Source: Planctomycetaceae bacterium
Lineage (GTDB): Bacteria; Planctomycetota; UBA1135; GCA-002686595
Assembly (NCBI GenBank): GCA_016125265.1
Contig: WGMC01000026.1
Coordinates: 51,524-115,523, forward strand
Reading direction: 5' to 3'
DNA: 64,000 bases
Below the pieces are notes generated by a model. The model searched no databases, had not been told where the DNA came from, and saw only the letters and a program-made list of their open reading frames with translations. Both the position numbers and the translations under genes were made by a program. Every line of letters starts with the position of its first letter. Positions within the stretch are counted from its first letter, which is position 1. Below, in pieces: positions 8,098-17,806 of the stretch.

Positions 8098-9579
8098 ATG
8101 GCTGCACCGGGCGGAACCCAAAAGCGCGCGCCCCTGCCGGAGGCGCGCTGGCCCTCGCGGGACGAAGCGCGCGCCAGTCGGCTGTTCTCGCCGATCCACC
8201 TCGGCCCTCTCGCGGTGCGCGCCCGCACCTGGGTGCCCGCGATGGTGCCCTGGCGCGCCAGCGACGGTGGATTCGTCACCGATGCGGTGCTCGATTGGTA
8301 CGGGCGCTTCGCCGATGGGCGGCCGGCGGTGCTGGTGGTCGAGGCGACGGGGATTCGCGACGTGCCCAGCGGGCCGCTCCTGCGCATCGGACACGACCGA
8401 TTCCTGCCGGGACTGGCGGAGTTGGTGCGTGTGGTGCGCGAGCGCTCGGAGGGCCACACGGCGCTACTCATCCAGTGCATCGACTTCCTCTCGATCCGGC
8501 GGCGGCCCGACCGCCAGAAGTTCCTGGAGCGTTTCCTCGCGATCGGCGAGCACCACCGCGCCGCGCTCTTGGATCTGGGCCTTGGAAGCGCCGCGGACGA
8601 GAGCAGCGTCCGCTGCGCGCTTCTGGCGCTCGACGAAACGACACTGCTGGGTGTGCTCGAGCCGCGCGAGCGCGAGGACCTGCTCTTCGGCCATCGCGAG
8701 CGCGTGACGGATACCCACCTCGCGCACGTGCGCGAGTTGCCGGAGGTGTTGCCGGGCCTCTTCGCGGACGCAGCCGAACGCGCCCAGCGCGCCGGTTTCC
8801 ACGGCGTCGAGCTCCACTACGCCCACGCGTACACGATGGCCTCGTTCCTGAGCCGCACCAACACGCGGGACGACGGGTATGGGGCGACTGCGGAGGGCCG
8901 CCTACGGCTCCCGCTCGAAGTGTTCGCCGCCGTACGCGGCCGCGTAGGCGCGGAGTTCTGCGTCGGCGCGCGCTACCTCGGCGACGAGGTGATCGACGGC
9001 GGCGGCCGCATCGAGGATGCGGTGGTGCAGGGCCTCGCGTTCGCGCGCGCGGGGATGGACTTCCTCTCGATCAGCAAGGGAGGCAAGTTCGACGACGCCA
9101 AACAGCCGAAGGTCGGCGAGGCCGCGTACCCGTACACCGGCGTGAGCGGCCACGAGTGCATGCCCACGGTGCGCATCGAAGGCGGGCCGTTCGGCCGCAA
9201 CTTGCCCCTCGCACGGGCGGTGCGCGGGGCGCTCCGCGACGCGGGGCTCGGAACGCCCGTGGTGGGCGCCGGCGGCATCGCTAGCTTCGACCAGGCGGAG
9301 GACGCCCTCGCGCGCGGCGACTGCGATCTGGTAGCCGCTGCGCGCCAGTCGCTCGCGGACCCCGATTGGTGGCGCAAGGTGGAAGAGGGCCGGGGCGCGG
9401 CCGTGCGACGCTGCGTGTTCACCAACTACTGCGAGGCCCTCGACCAACGTCACTTGGAGGTCACTTGCCAACTGTGGGATCGGGAGCTCGAAACGCCCGA
9501 TCCGGGCCCCAAACCCGTCTCCATGGCCCAGGATGGCAAGCGGCGCCTCGTGGCCCCGCCCGAGCAACCGTCGGCCTAG
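8098..9579 (+). CDS. NADH:flavin oxidoreductase, old yellow enzyme family (493 aa)
   Basis: This is an FMN-binding TIM barrel. It opens LFSPIHLGPLAVRARTWVPA, where family members bind FMN. The signature FHGVELHYAHAYTMASFLS followed by NTRDDGYG matches the HGxxIHxAHGYLxxxFLSPxxNxRxDxYG block, and VGAGGIAS with DLVAAARQSLADP forms the FMN-phosphate region. The C-terminus has CVFTNYCEAL...CQLW, a cysteine group reminiscent of the iron-sulfur segment of larger homologues, but there is no following reductase domain. A role in reducing activated double bonds is expected; the substrate is unknown. It stands alone between secreted-protein genes. Confidence 0.85.
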   Translation: MAAPGGTQKRAPLPEARWPSRDEARASRLFSPIHLGPLAVRARTWVPAMVPWRASDGGFVTDAVLDWYGRFADGRPAVLVVEATGIRDVPSGPLLRIGHDRFLPGLAELVRVVRERSEGHTALLIQCIDFLSIRRRPDRQKFLERFLAIGEHHRAALLDLGLGSAADESSVRCALLALDETTLLGVLEPREREDLLFGHRERVTDTHLAHVRELPEVLPGLFADAAERAQRAGFHGVELHYAHAYTMASFLSRTNTRDDGYGATAEGRLRLPLEVFAAVRGRVGAEFCVGARYLGDEVIDGGGRIEDAVVQGLAFARAGMDFLSISKGGKFDDAKQPKVGEAAYPYTGVSGHECMPTVRIEGGPFGRNLPLARAVRGALRDAGLGTPVVGAGGIASFDQAEDALARGDCDLVAAARQSLADPDWWRKVEEGRGAAVRRCVFTNYCEALDQRHLEVTCQLWDRELETPDPGPKPVSMAQDGKRRLVAPPEQPSA

Positions 9580-9651
9580 GGCCAACCCCCGCGGCTTGGC
9601 GCCGTAGACTGGAGCGGGGCGCAATGGCGCGTCCGAAGGCCGCCCGATCCC

Positions 9652-10944
9652 ATGCACTACGTCCCCCTTGCGCTCGCGATTCTCGCCAGTTCGTTCCACG
9701 TATGCCCGGCCCAGCAACTGCCCCCGGAGCAACGCGGCACGGTGGACACCGTGGTGCAAGTCGGTGTCGGCTGGTACCAACCCGCCGGGGGCGAGCGCCG
9801 CGACGATCCGAATTCGGTGGCGCGCGCGCTCGAACTGGCCGCGCCGGGCTGCACGGTCGTGCTCGATCCCGGCGACTATCCGGCCTTCAGCATCGGCTTC
9901 ACGAACCGCCAGAACAACAGTTCGATGGGCACCGGCGGAGCGCCGCTGCGGCCGGTCGTGGTGCGCGGCCGAAACGGCGCGCGCATCGTCGCCGGCGCCG
10001 ACCACGACACGATCAAGATCGCGCAGCAGTATCCGGTCGCGCACATCCGCTTCGAGAACCTCGAGATCCACGCGGGCCAGCGCTCCGGCGTGATCTTCTA
10101 CACACCGCCGCCGGACGGATCGAACCTCGGCTTCGAGTTCCTCGACTGCACGATCGACGGCGGCTTCGACCACGCGCGGCAAGCGGGCCGCGACTCCAAG
10201 TGGGGTGTCATCGCGCACGGCCTGAAGGACTTCGTCTTCGCCGGCCGGAGCAAACGCGCGTCGGTGCACAGCATCCGCTTCGAACACGCGTTCTACCTGC
10301 AGAACCCGCGCGGCGACATCACACTCGAGAACATCGACGCGGCGCGCCTCGGTCGCACGTTCGTGCAGGTCGTCGCGCGTGAGAAGGAGGGCCCGCCAGG
10401 TCAGGGTCGCATCACGGTGAAGGGCTGCCAGGTCGAGGATACTGGGCTCGCCCAGCGCGACAACTTCAAGGGCGGCACCGCGTTCACGTTCGCCGGGCGG
10501 CTCGCCGACTGCACGATCCTGGTGGAGGACTGCTCCTACCGGGCCGGCTTCGAACCGGAGCTGCACAAGCTGACCGTCAACGGGATGCCGTACAACACCA
10601 GCGCGCTGGTGGCCTGGGACGGACGCGAGAGTCAGCCCAACGGCGCTCTCATTCTGCGGAACAACCACTTCGAGATGGCGCCCGGCACCGGCGATCGAGC
10701 CCTGGTTTCGATCGCCTCCTGCCGGAGTGTGTCGATCGAGGGCAACAACCGCTTCCTGGCCGGGGCGCACCCGGTGGCCCTCACGATCGATCCCCTGGAC
10801 GCGTCCGGCAAACCGGGCGGCCTGCCCAACGGTACGGTGCACGTGGCCCTATCCACCGAGCTGCGGGGTGCCCTGCACGTGGGCGGACGCGTCGCGGACG
10901 ATGCCCTGCGCCAGGAACTGGCCCGCAGCTCCGCGGACCGTTGA
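9652..10944 (+). CDS. Secreted right-handed beta-helix protein (430 aa)
   Basis: The N-terminus ([21 protein letters not shown]) is a signal peptide. The body alternates short beta strands and turns in a parallel beta-helix style: [50 protein letters not shown] and similar rungs, as in pectate lyase or NosD/DUF1565-type proteins. No catalytic residues can be assigned. A possible -10 box TAGACT lies at 9605-9610, giving a leader of about 35 bases. It may bind or modify polysaccharide outside the cytoplasm; that is a guess from the fold. Confidence 0.65.
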   Translation: MHYVPLALAILASSFHVCPAQQLPPEQRGTVDTVVQVGVGWYQPAGGERRDDPNSVARALELAAPGCTVVLDPGDYPAFSIGFTNRQNNSSMGTGGAPLRPVVVRGRNGARIVAGADHDTIKIAQQYPVAHIRFENLEIHAGQRSGVIFYTPPPDGSNLGFEFLDCTIDGGFDHARQAGRDSKWGVIAHGLKDFVFAGRSKRASVHSIRFEHAFYLQNPRGDITLENIDAARLGRTFVQVVAREKEGPPGQGRITVKGCQVEDTGLAQRDNFKGGTAFTFAGRLADCTILVEDCSYRAGFEPELHKLTVNGMPYNTSALVAWDGRESQPNGALILRNNHFEMAPGTGDRALVSIASCRSVSIEGNNRFLAGAHPVALTIDPLDASGKPGGLPNGTVHVALSTELRGALHVGGRVADDALRQELARSSADR

Positions 10945-11030
10945 CTCCCCCATCGCGCCGCCCCGGAACCGGCCGCCCGTCGGCTACCATCGGGCGGAAC
11001 GACTCCTTGGACCTCTACCCACTGGAACCA

Positions 11031-12224
11031 TTGAAGCCCATCACCCTGGCCCTCGCGGGCCTTGCCCTCACCGCCGCAGCAGCCTTGGCCACCCATTCGT
11101 ACCAGGGCACGCGCCCCATTCCCGCCGACGGCGCCACCGTGAACACCAACCCCTCCGGCCTGGTCTGGACCGAGCTCAAAGCCGGCCAACCCGATGGCCA
11201 GCGGCCCAAGATGGGCGACAAGGTGCGGGTGCACTACACCGGCTGGCTCACCGACGGCACGATTTTCGACAGCTCCGTCGACCGCGGTGAGCCGAGCACG
11301 TTCCGCCTGGGCGAAGTCATCGCGGGATGGAACGAGGGTCTCGCGCAGATGACGGTGGGCGCGAAACACAAACTGACGATCCCCTACACCTTGGCCTACG
11401 GCGAGGGCGGCCGACCGCCGACGATCCCGCCGAAGGCCACCCTCGTGTTCGAGGTCGAACTGCTCGAGCTGATCGCGCCGCCGCCGTTCGTGAAGCTCGA
11501 TCCCGACAAGAGCACCACCCTGCCGACAGGCGTGCGCTTCCAGGTGCTGAAGGAGGGCACCGGCGAACAACCGGGCCCCGATCAGGTGTTCGTGCTCGAC
11601 TACGCCATCTGGACCTTGGATGGCGAAGTGCTGGACTTCGCCGCCGCTTCCAACGGACCGATCAAGGCCAGTGCGGCCCAGATGAACCTGCCCTTCCTGC
11701 AGACGATGCCGTTGACGATGAAGGTCGGCGGTGTCGTGCTGGCCGAGGTGCCGCCCGACCAGGGGCTGGGTGTGTCGCAGCGCCAGGGTCCGGGGGCCGA
11801 CGCGCCGACCGTTTGGCGCATCGAACTCGTCGAGTTGGTGAAGCCGCTCGAGCTGCCGCCCTTCGAAGGTGGCCCGGAGCCCGTGCGTGTGGAGGAGCTC
11901 GACGGCGGACTCGTGCTCGAGGTGTTGAAGGAAGGCGACGGCCCCCTGCCCCAAGCGCGCAGCATGGTCGAGGTGCACTACGCCGGCTGGCTGAAGGACG
12001 GCACGCTGTTCGACAACTCCTACAGCCGCGGCGAGACCAGCACGTTTGGTGTGCACCAAGTGATCCCCGGCTGGACGCGCGGGTTGATGAAGATGAAGGT
12101 CGGCACCGTGGCGCGTCTGCGCATCCCGAGTGCGCTCGCGTACGGCCGTCGGGGCAGCCCTCCCACGATCCCGCCGGACGCGGACCTGATCTTCCACGTC
12201 GAGCTGATCGCCATCAAACGGTGA
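11031..12224 (+). CDS. Exported FKBP-type peptidyl-prolyl isomerase with three FKBP units (397 aa)
   Basis: The TTG at 11031 is chosen because it yields a clean signal peptide ([20 protein letters not shown]); no ATG exists before the first domain. FKBP unit 1 (about residues 45-150) has [18 protein letters not shown] and [11 protein letters not shown]. Unit 3 (about 290-395) has [18 protein letters not shown] and [11 protein letters not shown]; both keep the family active-site pattern. Unit 2 in between (about 165-275) is degenerate, lacking the YTG and AYG blocks. It probably assists folding of exported proteins. A -10-like TACCAT lies at 10985-10990. Confidence 0.88.
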   Translation: MKPITLALAGLALTAAAALATHSYQGTRPIPADGATVNTNPSGLVWTELKAGQPDGQRPKMGDKVRVHYTGWLTDGTIFDSSVDRGEPSTFRLGEVIAGWNEGLAQMTVGAKHKLTIPYTLAYGEGGRPPTIPPKATLVFEVELLELIAPPPFVKLDPDKSTTLPTGVRFQVLKEGTGEQPGPDQVFVLDYAIWTLDGEVLDFAAASNGPIKASAAQMNLPFLQTMPLTMKVGGVVLAEVPPDQGLGVSQRQGPGADAPTVWRIELVELVKPLELPPFEGGPEPVRVEELDGGLVLEVLKEGDGPLPQARSMVEVHYAGWLKDGTLFDNSYSRGETSTFGVHQVIPGWTRGLMKMKVGTVARLRIPSALAYGRRGSPPTIPPDADLIFHVELIAIKR

Positions 12225-12255
12225 ACGGCGCCGTGCGCGCGCCCGAGATCGGCTG

Positions 12256-13347
12256 ATGGCCGGGCCACAGCCCCGCGGTGCGGGTGGCGGGAAGGCCTCG
12301 ACTTCCCGCCACCCGTCGCCGGCCCTGTCCGTTGTCTTGCTGTGGCCGGCGACGGTCGGCGCGGCGGAAACCGGCAACCGCGCGACGGCCCTGCGTTGGG
12401 CGGGCCTTTGGCGCAGCCTAGGGGCCAGAGTGCATTCGCGCCCGGTGGGAGCGCGCGCCCCTGCGCGAGGCTTGCCGCGCGCGGACCTCGTGGTCGCGCT
12501 GCACGCGGTCAAGTGCGCGGGGGCCTTCCTGGGCGCGCTCGACGGGCTTCCGAACGCCAAGTCCATCCTCGCCCTGGCTGGCACCGATTGGCCTGCGCCG
12601 GAGGCCGGCACACGGCGCGCATTGCCCAACGACGCCGCGGCTGCCCTCGAGCGCGCCGATCGCATCCTCGCCCTGCAGCCGCGGCAGGGAGACGGGCTTC
12701 CGCCGGAAATGGCGCAGCGCATCCGCGTCGTCACGCCCTCCGCACGGGTGCAGTTCCCCCGCCCCGCACCGCCCGACCTCGCGCACGAGGTGCTCGCGCT
12801 CGGCAACCTGCGCAGGGTCAAGGACCCGCTGCTGCTTGCGCGTGCCATGGATCGCTTGCCTCCCTCCTCCCTGCTGCGCGCCGTGCACCTGGGGCACGCC
12901 CTCGACGAAGAGAGCCGTGGCGAGGCCGAGCGCGAGAGCGCACGCAACCCGCGCTGGACGTGGCTCGGCGGATGGCCGCGCGCGCGGGCGCTGGCGCGGT
13001 TGGTCCGCGCTGAAGCACTCGTCAACACCTCGCGCAGCGAAGGCGCGAGCGGCGCCATCGTCGAGGCCCTGGCCCACGGTGTGCCGGTGCTCGCGACCTC
13101 GATCGATGCGAATCTGGCCCTCCTCGGCCCGGACTGGCCGGCGGTGTATCCGCCAGGAGACGCTTCCGCGCTGGCGCAGCGGCTCTCGCGCCTCGAGTTG
13201 GACCGCGGATGGCGCGCGGAACTCGCGCTGCGGGCGGAGGGCCTGGCCGCGCGTTTTGCGCCCGAGCGCGAACGCGAGGATTGGCGCCGATTGTGGAGCG
13301 AACTGGGTCTACTCGCCGCCGGAAGTGACGCGCCAGCGGGTCGCTAG
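12256..13347 (+). CDS. SenB-like (TIGR04348-type) glycosyltransferase (363 aa)
   Basis: A GT-B glycosyltransferase of family 4 style. The features fit the TIGR04348/SenB group better than generic GT4: GNRATALRWAGLWRSLGARV at the N-terminus, DLVVALHAVK, LALAGTDWP, ALGNLRRVKDPLLLARAM, and the donor site SRSEGASGAIVEALAHGVPV followed by DANLALLG. SenB proteins make a selenosugar in selenoneine synthesis; members outside sen operons have no proven role. No SenA-like or SelD gene is in the window, so the pathway is uncertain. Its 3' end overlaps the convergent DUF3750 gene by 39 bases. Confidence 0.75.
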   Translation: MAGPQPRGAGGGKASTSRHPSPALSVVLLWPATVGAAETGNRATALRWAGLWRSLGARVHSRPVGARAPARGLPRADLVVALHAVKCAGAFLGALDGLPNAKSILALAGTDWPAPEAGTRRALPNDAAAALERADRILALQPRQGDGLPPEMAQRIRVVTPSARVQFPRPAPPDLAHEVLALGNLRRVKDPLLLARAMDRLPPSSLLRAVHLGHALDEESRGEAERESARNPRWTWLGGWPRARALARLVRAEALVNTSRSEGASGAIVEALAHGVPVLATSIDANLALLGPDWPAVYPPGDASALAQRLSRLELDRGWRAELALRAEGLAARFAPEREREDWRRLWSELGLLAAGSDAPAGR

Positions 13348-14025
13348 TGGCAACGGCGGAAGGAACGGGATCTGGAGCGCGGGCGGCAGCAGACCGACGC
13401 CGAAAGTCAGGCCCAAGAGGTGCACCTCCACACCCTCGACGGCGCCGAGTTGCACCCCGAGGAGCGGCGTTTCGAGCTCGACACCGGCGTTGGTGCCGCT
13501 GACACCGACACGCAGCGGCCACGCCCAATCCTTGCCGACGGCGTTGTGGTCCAACCGCGCTTCGATACCGGGCACGGAGCGCAGCACGGCCTCCGCAAAC
13601 GTGTTGCTGTTGGGGCCCGGCCAAGCGCGGTAGCCGTCCGCGTAGCGTTGCTGCTGCCGTTGGCCCGCCCGCAGCAGCGCGCGGGCCGTCGTGCCCGCCG
13701 CTTCGCCCGTGCGCGCCGCGAGCACCTCGACTCCGCGCCCCCAGCGATCGTCCGCAAAGGCCTCGTCGTCGTCGAGTGGCTCGACCCGCACGCCGCTCCG
13801 GCGATTCAGCACTTCCATGCGGATCCAAGGACCATCGCCGCGGGTGCGCACGTCGAAGAACGTGTGGTCCGCGAAGCGTGTGTACCAAGGTTCGCTATCG
13901 GGGATGCGGACGGTCTTGACCAGCACGGCGGGCCCGTCGTCGACCAGGCCGCGGAACTCGGAAGGGCGCGGCCCGGCGCAGGCCGCCGTTGCGATCAGCA
14001 GAGGCCAACACGATCGAAGGCGCAT
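13309..14025 (-). CDS. DUF3750 family lipoprotein (238 aa)
   Basis: A short lipoprotein signal (MRLRSCWPLLIATAACAG) precedes a DUF3750 domain. It contains the family-defining stretch PGPNSNTFAEAVL and downstream NAVGKDWAWPL, with an early WYTRFADHTFFDVRT block. The domain's function is not known. The gene begins one base after the end of the Rieske gene and closes a four-gene operon, so it may act with that oxygenase or with the VTT membrane protein at the cell envelope. It overlaps the 3' end of the SenB-like gene on the other strand. Confidence 0.8.
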   Translation of the reverse strand: MRLRSCWPLLIATAACAGPRPSEFRGLVDDGPAVLVKTVRIPDSEPWYTRFADHTFFDVRTRGDGPWIRMEVLNRRSGVRVEPLDDDEAFADDRWGRGVEVLAARTGEAAGTTARALLRAGQRQQQRYADGYRAWPGPNSNTFAEAVLRSVPGIEARLDHNAVGKDWAWPLRVGVSGTNAGVELETPLLGVQLGAVEGVEVHLLGLTFGVGLLPPALQIPFLPPLPLATRWRVTSGGE

Positions 14026-14026
14026 C

Positions 14027-15145
14027 TCAGCTCGACTCGGGAAAGAGGTGCTGCGCGAGCAGACGGTGGAAGTGGTGGGTGCCCACTTCGTGTTCGGGGG
14101 CGTAACGACCGCGCCGCCACAAGCTCGCGCGCAATCCGCGTTGCACCGATTCGACGGCGAGTTCGTCCTCGCGCTCGACCGCGTCGAGATCACCGCCGGC
14201 GCCGCGCCCGAGGAGTTCCGGGGCAAACACGTAACTCTCGAAATCGATCGCCGTGCGGTTGTCGCCGAGGGGACGCACGCGGTTGAGGCTGACGCCCCAC
14301 GGGTACACGTTGAGCATGAAGTTGGGGAACAGCCAGAAGTACCAGGCGGCGATCGCCCGCCCAGCTTCGGGATGGCCTTCGGGAAGGGGCGATTCGAACG
14401 CGAGCTCGCCCTCCGCCGCCTCGGCGATCTGCAGCGTGCCCGAGGGAAACAACTCGTGGCCGTAGGAACCGAAGTCGAGGGTGCGGACGAGCCCCGGGTG
14501 GATGAACGGGATGTGCAGGCCCTCGAGGTAGTTCTCGACATAGAGCGCGAAGTGGCCGTCGACCGTCCAGCGGCGCGAGCGCTCCGGTCTGCGCACGGCG
14601 CGCTCGAAGGGCAAAAACCCGACGCGGCGGCTCACTGGACCGATCCACGTCTCGAAGTCCACGCCGCCGCCCCCGGGGGTGCCGAGCGCCGTGAACAGCC
14701 ACGGCCCCCACTGGGCCAAGGGAAGCTGCGCCAGGTCGTCCTCGGGCGCGGGGAACGACGCGGCGCCCTCGAAACCGGGGGCCGAAAGGAACGCACCGTC
14801 CAGGCCGAAGCGGCGGCCGTGGTACGGGCAGCGCAACTGCGCGCCGCGCGCCGGCGCCGAGCACACGAGGTGACCGCGATGGGTGCAGGCGTTCGAGACG
14901 CAGCGCAGACCTTCGTTCGAGCGAGTCACCAGCAGCGGCTCGGCCAAAGAGCCCGGCAACAGCGTCGCCGGCAGCACTCCGGTGGGAGCGGGCACGTCGG
15001 GTTCGTCCGCAAGCCACTGCCAGCCGCCTAGAACACGATCGCGGATGCGGGCCTGGATGGGCCCCGGTCGGTACAACCAGGCCGGCGGTGTGCTCGCCTG
15101 GGCCACGTCCGGGTGGATCGCGAACTGCGTGTCGGGTGCGCTCAC
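14027..15145 (-). CDS. Rieske non-heme iron oxygenase, catalytic subunit (372 aa)
   Basis: The Rieske [2Fe-2S] site is CTHRGH followed by CPYHGRRFG, the C-x-H...C-x-x-H pattern. The mononuclear iron site is ENYLEGLHIPFIHPG, matching the N-x-x-E-x-x-H-x-x-x-x-H motif of ring-hydroxylating oxygenase alpha subunits. The GTG at 15145 is chosen because it overlaps the upstream stop as GTGA and gives a normal-length protein. No ferredoxin or reductase gene is adjacent, so electrons must come from elsewhere. Substrate unknown; members act on aromatic acids, quaternary amines and sterols. Confidence 0.9.
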   Translation of the reverse strand: MSAPDTQFAIHPDVAQASTPPAWLYRPGPIQARIRDRVLGGWQWLADEPDVPAPTGVLPATLLPGSLAEPLLVTRSNEGLRCVSNACTHRGHLVCSAPARGAQLRCPYHGRRFGLDGAFLSAPGFEGAASFPAPEDDLAQLPLAQWGPWLFTALGTPGGGGVDFETWIGPVSRRVGFLPFERAVRRPERSRRWTVDGHFALYVENYLEGLHIPFIHPGLVRTLDFGSYGHELFPSGTLQIAEAAEGELAFESPLPEGHPEAGRAIAAWYFWLFPNFMLNVYPWGVSLNRVRPLGDNRTAIDFESYVFAPELLGRGAGGDLDAVEREDELAVESVQRGLRASLWRRGRYAPEHEVGTHHFHRLLAQHLFPESS

Positions 15146-15945
15146 GAGGGCTGTTGGTTGGGGGCGAGACCGGCGCGTTCGAGGGCGCCCTGCGCGAGGT
15201 GCGCGAGGATCTGGAACACCACCACGAACAGCACGAGCCCGAGGGCGAGCACCCACCATCCGGGGCCGTCGGACACGAAGGTCTGCAGATCGCGGGCGCC
15301 GCTGGATGCGCCCGCGTGGGCGAACCCCGTGGCGACCGCCGTGCGCGGCGCCATACCGAGCAGCGTGCCGACGAGGAACGGCACGAGGGCCACGCCGCTC
15401 GACGAGAAGGCCAGGTTCGCGAGCGCGAACGGCGAGTTGGGCGGCAAACGCAGGAGCGCCACGACTCCCGTCGAACGCAGGGGCCCGCGGCCCAAAAGAC
15501 CCGCGCGGATCGCCGCGGCGCGCGGGTAGCGCGCCAACAACGCCTGCACACTCGTTCGAGCCACGAGGCGCGCGACGAGGAACCCGAGGAGCGCGGCCAA
15601 GGTGAAACCGACGAGGGCCGCGGCGGTGCCCTCCACAAAACCGAACACCCAACCGCCGAGCACGGCCTGCGCGTAGGTCGGCAGCAAGCCGAGGCCCGCC
15701 GTCAGCGCAAACAGCAGCGTGTAGATCACGAGGCCCTGGGTTCGGTCCTGCCCAAGCCATTCGCCCACCGCACCGAGTTGCACGAGCAAGAGCCCGCCCA
15801 AGAGCGCTGGCAGGATCGCCCAAGCGAGTCCCAGCACACCCGCCGGTCCCAGGTTGCGCCAGCTCCACGCGGCACCAGTGGATGCTGCGCCCGGGTTTGG
15901 GGACTCCACTCGCTCCGCGTGTTGGCCTTCGCGATCGACCTTCAC
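15142..15945 (-). CDS. TVP38/TMEM64 (VTT domain) membrane protein (267 aa)
   Basis: An integral membrane protein with about six hydrophobic segments. It carries the VTT/SNARE-associated core: LLPTYAQAVLGGWVFGFVEG, ALLGFLVARLVAR, and VVALLRLPPNSPFALANLAF followed by a GTLLGMAPRT loop. DedA/TVP38 family members are linked to lipid movement across membranes and envelope homeostasis. The GTG start at 15945 overlaps the upstream stop (GTGA), and its own stop overlaps the Rieske start in the same way, so three genes are translationally chained. Confidence 0.88.
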   Translation of the reverse strand: MKVDREGQHAERVESPNPGAASTGAAWSWRNLGPAGVLGLAWAILPALLGGLLLVQLGAVGEWLGQDRTQGLVIYTLLFALTAGLGLLPTYAQAVLGGWVFGFVEGTAAALVGFTLAALLGFLVARLVARTSVQALLARYPRAAAIRAGLLGRGPLRSTGVVALLRLPPNSPFALANLAFSSSGVALVPFLVGTLLGMAPRTAVATGFAHAGASSGARDLQTFVSDGPGWWVLALGLVLFVVVFQILAHLAQGALERAGLAPNQQPS

Positions 15946-16256
15946 CGGCCCGAGTCCGCCACGAACGCCTCGAACTCTTCCATCATCCAGCGGGTGTCCG
16001 TGTAGAGCGCCAACGCGCGGCGTTCCGTCGCGGGCCCTTTGGCGAGCAACTCGATGCCGTCGGTCGTGAACGCAACTTCCACCGTGCCCGCCACGGCGCC
16101 GTCCGCGCCCGTGAGCGCCAGGCGCGCCTTCGACGACGAGGGCTGCTCGAACTCCCCCGCCAACCCCGCCCGTTGGGCCGCGGCCCGCAACATGGCCAGG
16201 ATCTGTTTGGTGTTCTTGCGCAGGTGGGTGCCGGGTTCCAGTCGCTCGTGTTGCAT
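15942..16256 (-). CDS. Small soluble protein of unknown family (104 aa)
   Basis: First gene of the operon with the VTT, Rieske and DUF3750 genes. ATG 16256 is chosen over an upstream ATG that would invade the divergent gene's promoter. The protein begins MQHERLEPGTHLRKNTKQIL, has a central two- or three-strand segment (ARLALTGADGAVAGTVEVAF) and ends with an aromatic acidic helix RWMMEEFEAFVAD. No signal peptide or known motif. Its stop overlaps the next start (GTGA). Function unknown. Confidence 0.65.
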   Translation of the reverse strand: MQHERLEPGTHLRKNTKQILAMLRAAAQRAGLAGEFEQPSSSKARLALTGADGAVAGTVEVAFTTDGIELLAKGPATERRALALYTDTRWMMEEFEAFVADSGR

Positions 16257-16339
16257 GGGCGGTGAAGGAGGGGGACGGTCGTGCGGAGCGCCCAAGAGGA
16301 TACCCGCACCGAGCCCTGGGCCGAGCCCCCCCGAGCCCC

Positions 16340-16345
16340 TATGCT
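16340..16345 (+). promoter_or_regulatory. -10-like box TATGCT, 9 bases before start codon
   Basis: TATGCT is followed by C-rich sequence and the ATG at 16355, nine bases on. It lies in the 98-base divergent region shared with the Rieske operon. Confidence 0.45.
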
Positions 16346-16354
16346 CCCCCCACC

Positions 16355-17758
16355 ATGGTGGAAGCACAAATCTACGATCTCATCGTGCTGGGGGGCGGTA
16401 GCGCCGGCTCCGCGGCCGCCGCCCAGGCGGTGAAGCTGGGTCTGCGCTCGGTGCTGGTCGTGAACGAGGGCGAACTGGGCGGCCTGTGCATCCTCCGCGG
16501 CTGCATGCCCACCAAGACCTTCCTGGCCAGCTCGGACGTGTTGCACGACATCGCCGCCGCGCCCGCGCTCGGTGTGCACGCGGACAACGTGCGCTACGAC
16601 TTCGCGGCAATCGTCGAGCGCAAGCGCAACCTCGTCGCGCGTTTCCAGCGCGCGAAGATCGGCTCCATGGAATCTGGCGGTTACGAGATCCTCGACGCGC
16701 GCGCGCGCTTCGTGGGTCCCGACAGCATCGAAGCTGGCGGCCGCGTGTACCGCGCGAAGAGCTTCGTCATCGCGACGGGCTCGCGGCTCTCCGTGCCGCC
16801 GATCCCCGGTCTTGACACCATCGACTACCTGCACAGCGATGCGCTGCTCGAACTCGAACGCCCGCCGCGATCGTTGATCGTGCACGGGGGTGGCGCCGTG
16901 GGGCTCGAGTTTGCGTGCTTCTTTGCGGGCCTGGGCGCGAAGGTCACACTCGTGAATCGCTCGCCGCTCTTGAACCGGGGCGAGGACCCGATCCTCTCCG
17001 AGCAACTGGCAAATGCGCTCGGACATCTGGGCATCCGCGTCGTGTTGGGGGCCGATGTGGTGCGCCTCGAACCTTCCGGCGACGGCGTGCGGGCCACCAT
17101 CGGGCTCCCCGGTGGCAACGAACACCTGGAGGCGGAGCGCTACCTCCTGGCACTTGGCCGCGAGGCCAACGTCGAAGGCTTGGACCTTGCGGCCGCCGGC
17201 ATCCGCCACGCGCGTTCGAAACTGCAACTCGACGCCAACCTCCGCACCACCAACGGAATCGTCTTCGCCGCCGGCGACGCCACGGACGAGCGCCAGATCC
17301 TGCACACGGGCAACATGGAGGGCCGCCACGCCGCGCACAACGCCGTGCGGATCGTGGCCGGAACGCGCCCCGAACCCTGGGTCGAGAAGGTGCCTCTGTT
17401 CGCCATCTTCACACATCCGCCCTACGCGGAGGCGGGCCTCACCGAAACGTCGGCCCGGAACCAGGGGATCGATGTCGTCAGCGTGCGCAAGAACTTCGCC
17501 AACCAGGGCCGCGGCATCGTGATGGGAGTGCAGCCCGAGGCCTCCAGCGCCAAACTGATCGGCGAGCGCGGCAGCGGGCGTTTGGTCGGCGCCCAGTTCC
17601 TGTGCCCGCGCGCGGACGACCTGGTGCACGTGGCGTCCACGGTCATGCACTTCGGCGGCGGTGCCGCGGATCTCGTCGCGATGCCGTGGTACCACCCCAC
17701 ACTCAGCGAAGTTTTCGTGGAGTTGGGGCGCGAGTTGCTCGCCAAGTGCCTGAGTTGA
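16355..17758 (+). CDS. Class I flavoprotein disulfide reductase, dihydrolipoamide dehydrogenase-like (467 aa)
   Basis: FAD-binding motif VLGGGSAGSAAAAQA at the start, redox disulfide in GGLCILRGCMPTK (C-x4-C), a second nucleotide motif VHGGGAVGLEFACFF, FAD-phosphate motif IVFAAGDAT, and a C-terminal dimer-interface dyad in YHPTLSEVF (His-x4-Glu type). All elements for two-electron disulfide chemistry are present. The absence of pyruvate or oxoglutarate dehydrogenase genes nearby leaves the partner open; mercuric-reductase-like or stand-alone thiol reductase roles are possible. It is divergent from the Rieske operon. Confidence 0.85.
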   Translation: MVEAQIYDLIVLGGGSAGSAAAAQAVKLGLRSVLVVNEGELGGLCILRGCMPTKTFLASSDVLHDIAAAPALGVHADNVRYDFAAIVERKRNLVARFQRAKIGSMESGGYEILDARARFVGPDSIEAGGRVYRAKSFVIATGSRLSVPPIPGLDTIDYLHSDALLELERPPRSLIVHGGGAVGLEFACFFAGLGAKVTLVNRSPLLNRGEDPILSEQLANALGHLGIRVVLGADVVRLEPSGDGVRATIGLPGGNEHLEAERYLLALGREANVEGLDLAAAGIRHARSKLQLDANLRTTNGIVFAAGDATDERQILHTGNMEGRHAAHNAVRIVAGTRPEPWVEKVPLFAIFTHPPYAEAGLTETSARNQGIDVVSVRKNFANQGRGIVMGVQPEASSAKLIGERGSGRLVGAQFLCPRADDLVHVASTVMHFGGGAADLVAMPWYHPTLSEVFVELGRELLAKCLS

Positions 17759-17806
17759 CGGGGGCGGGGGCCCGCCTCGGCGGGAACGCGCCTCGCCGCG
17801 CGGCGG

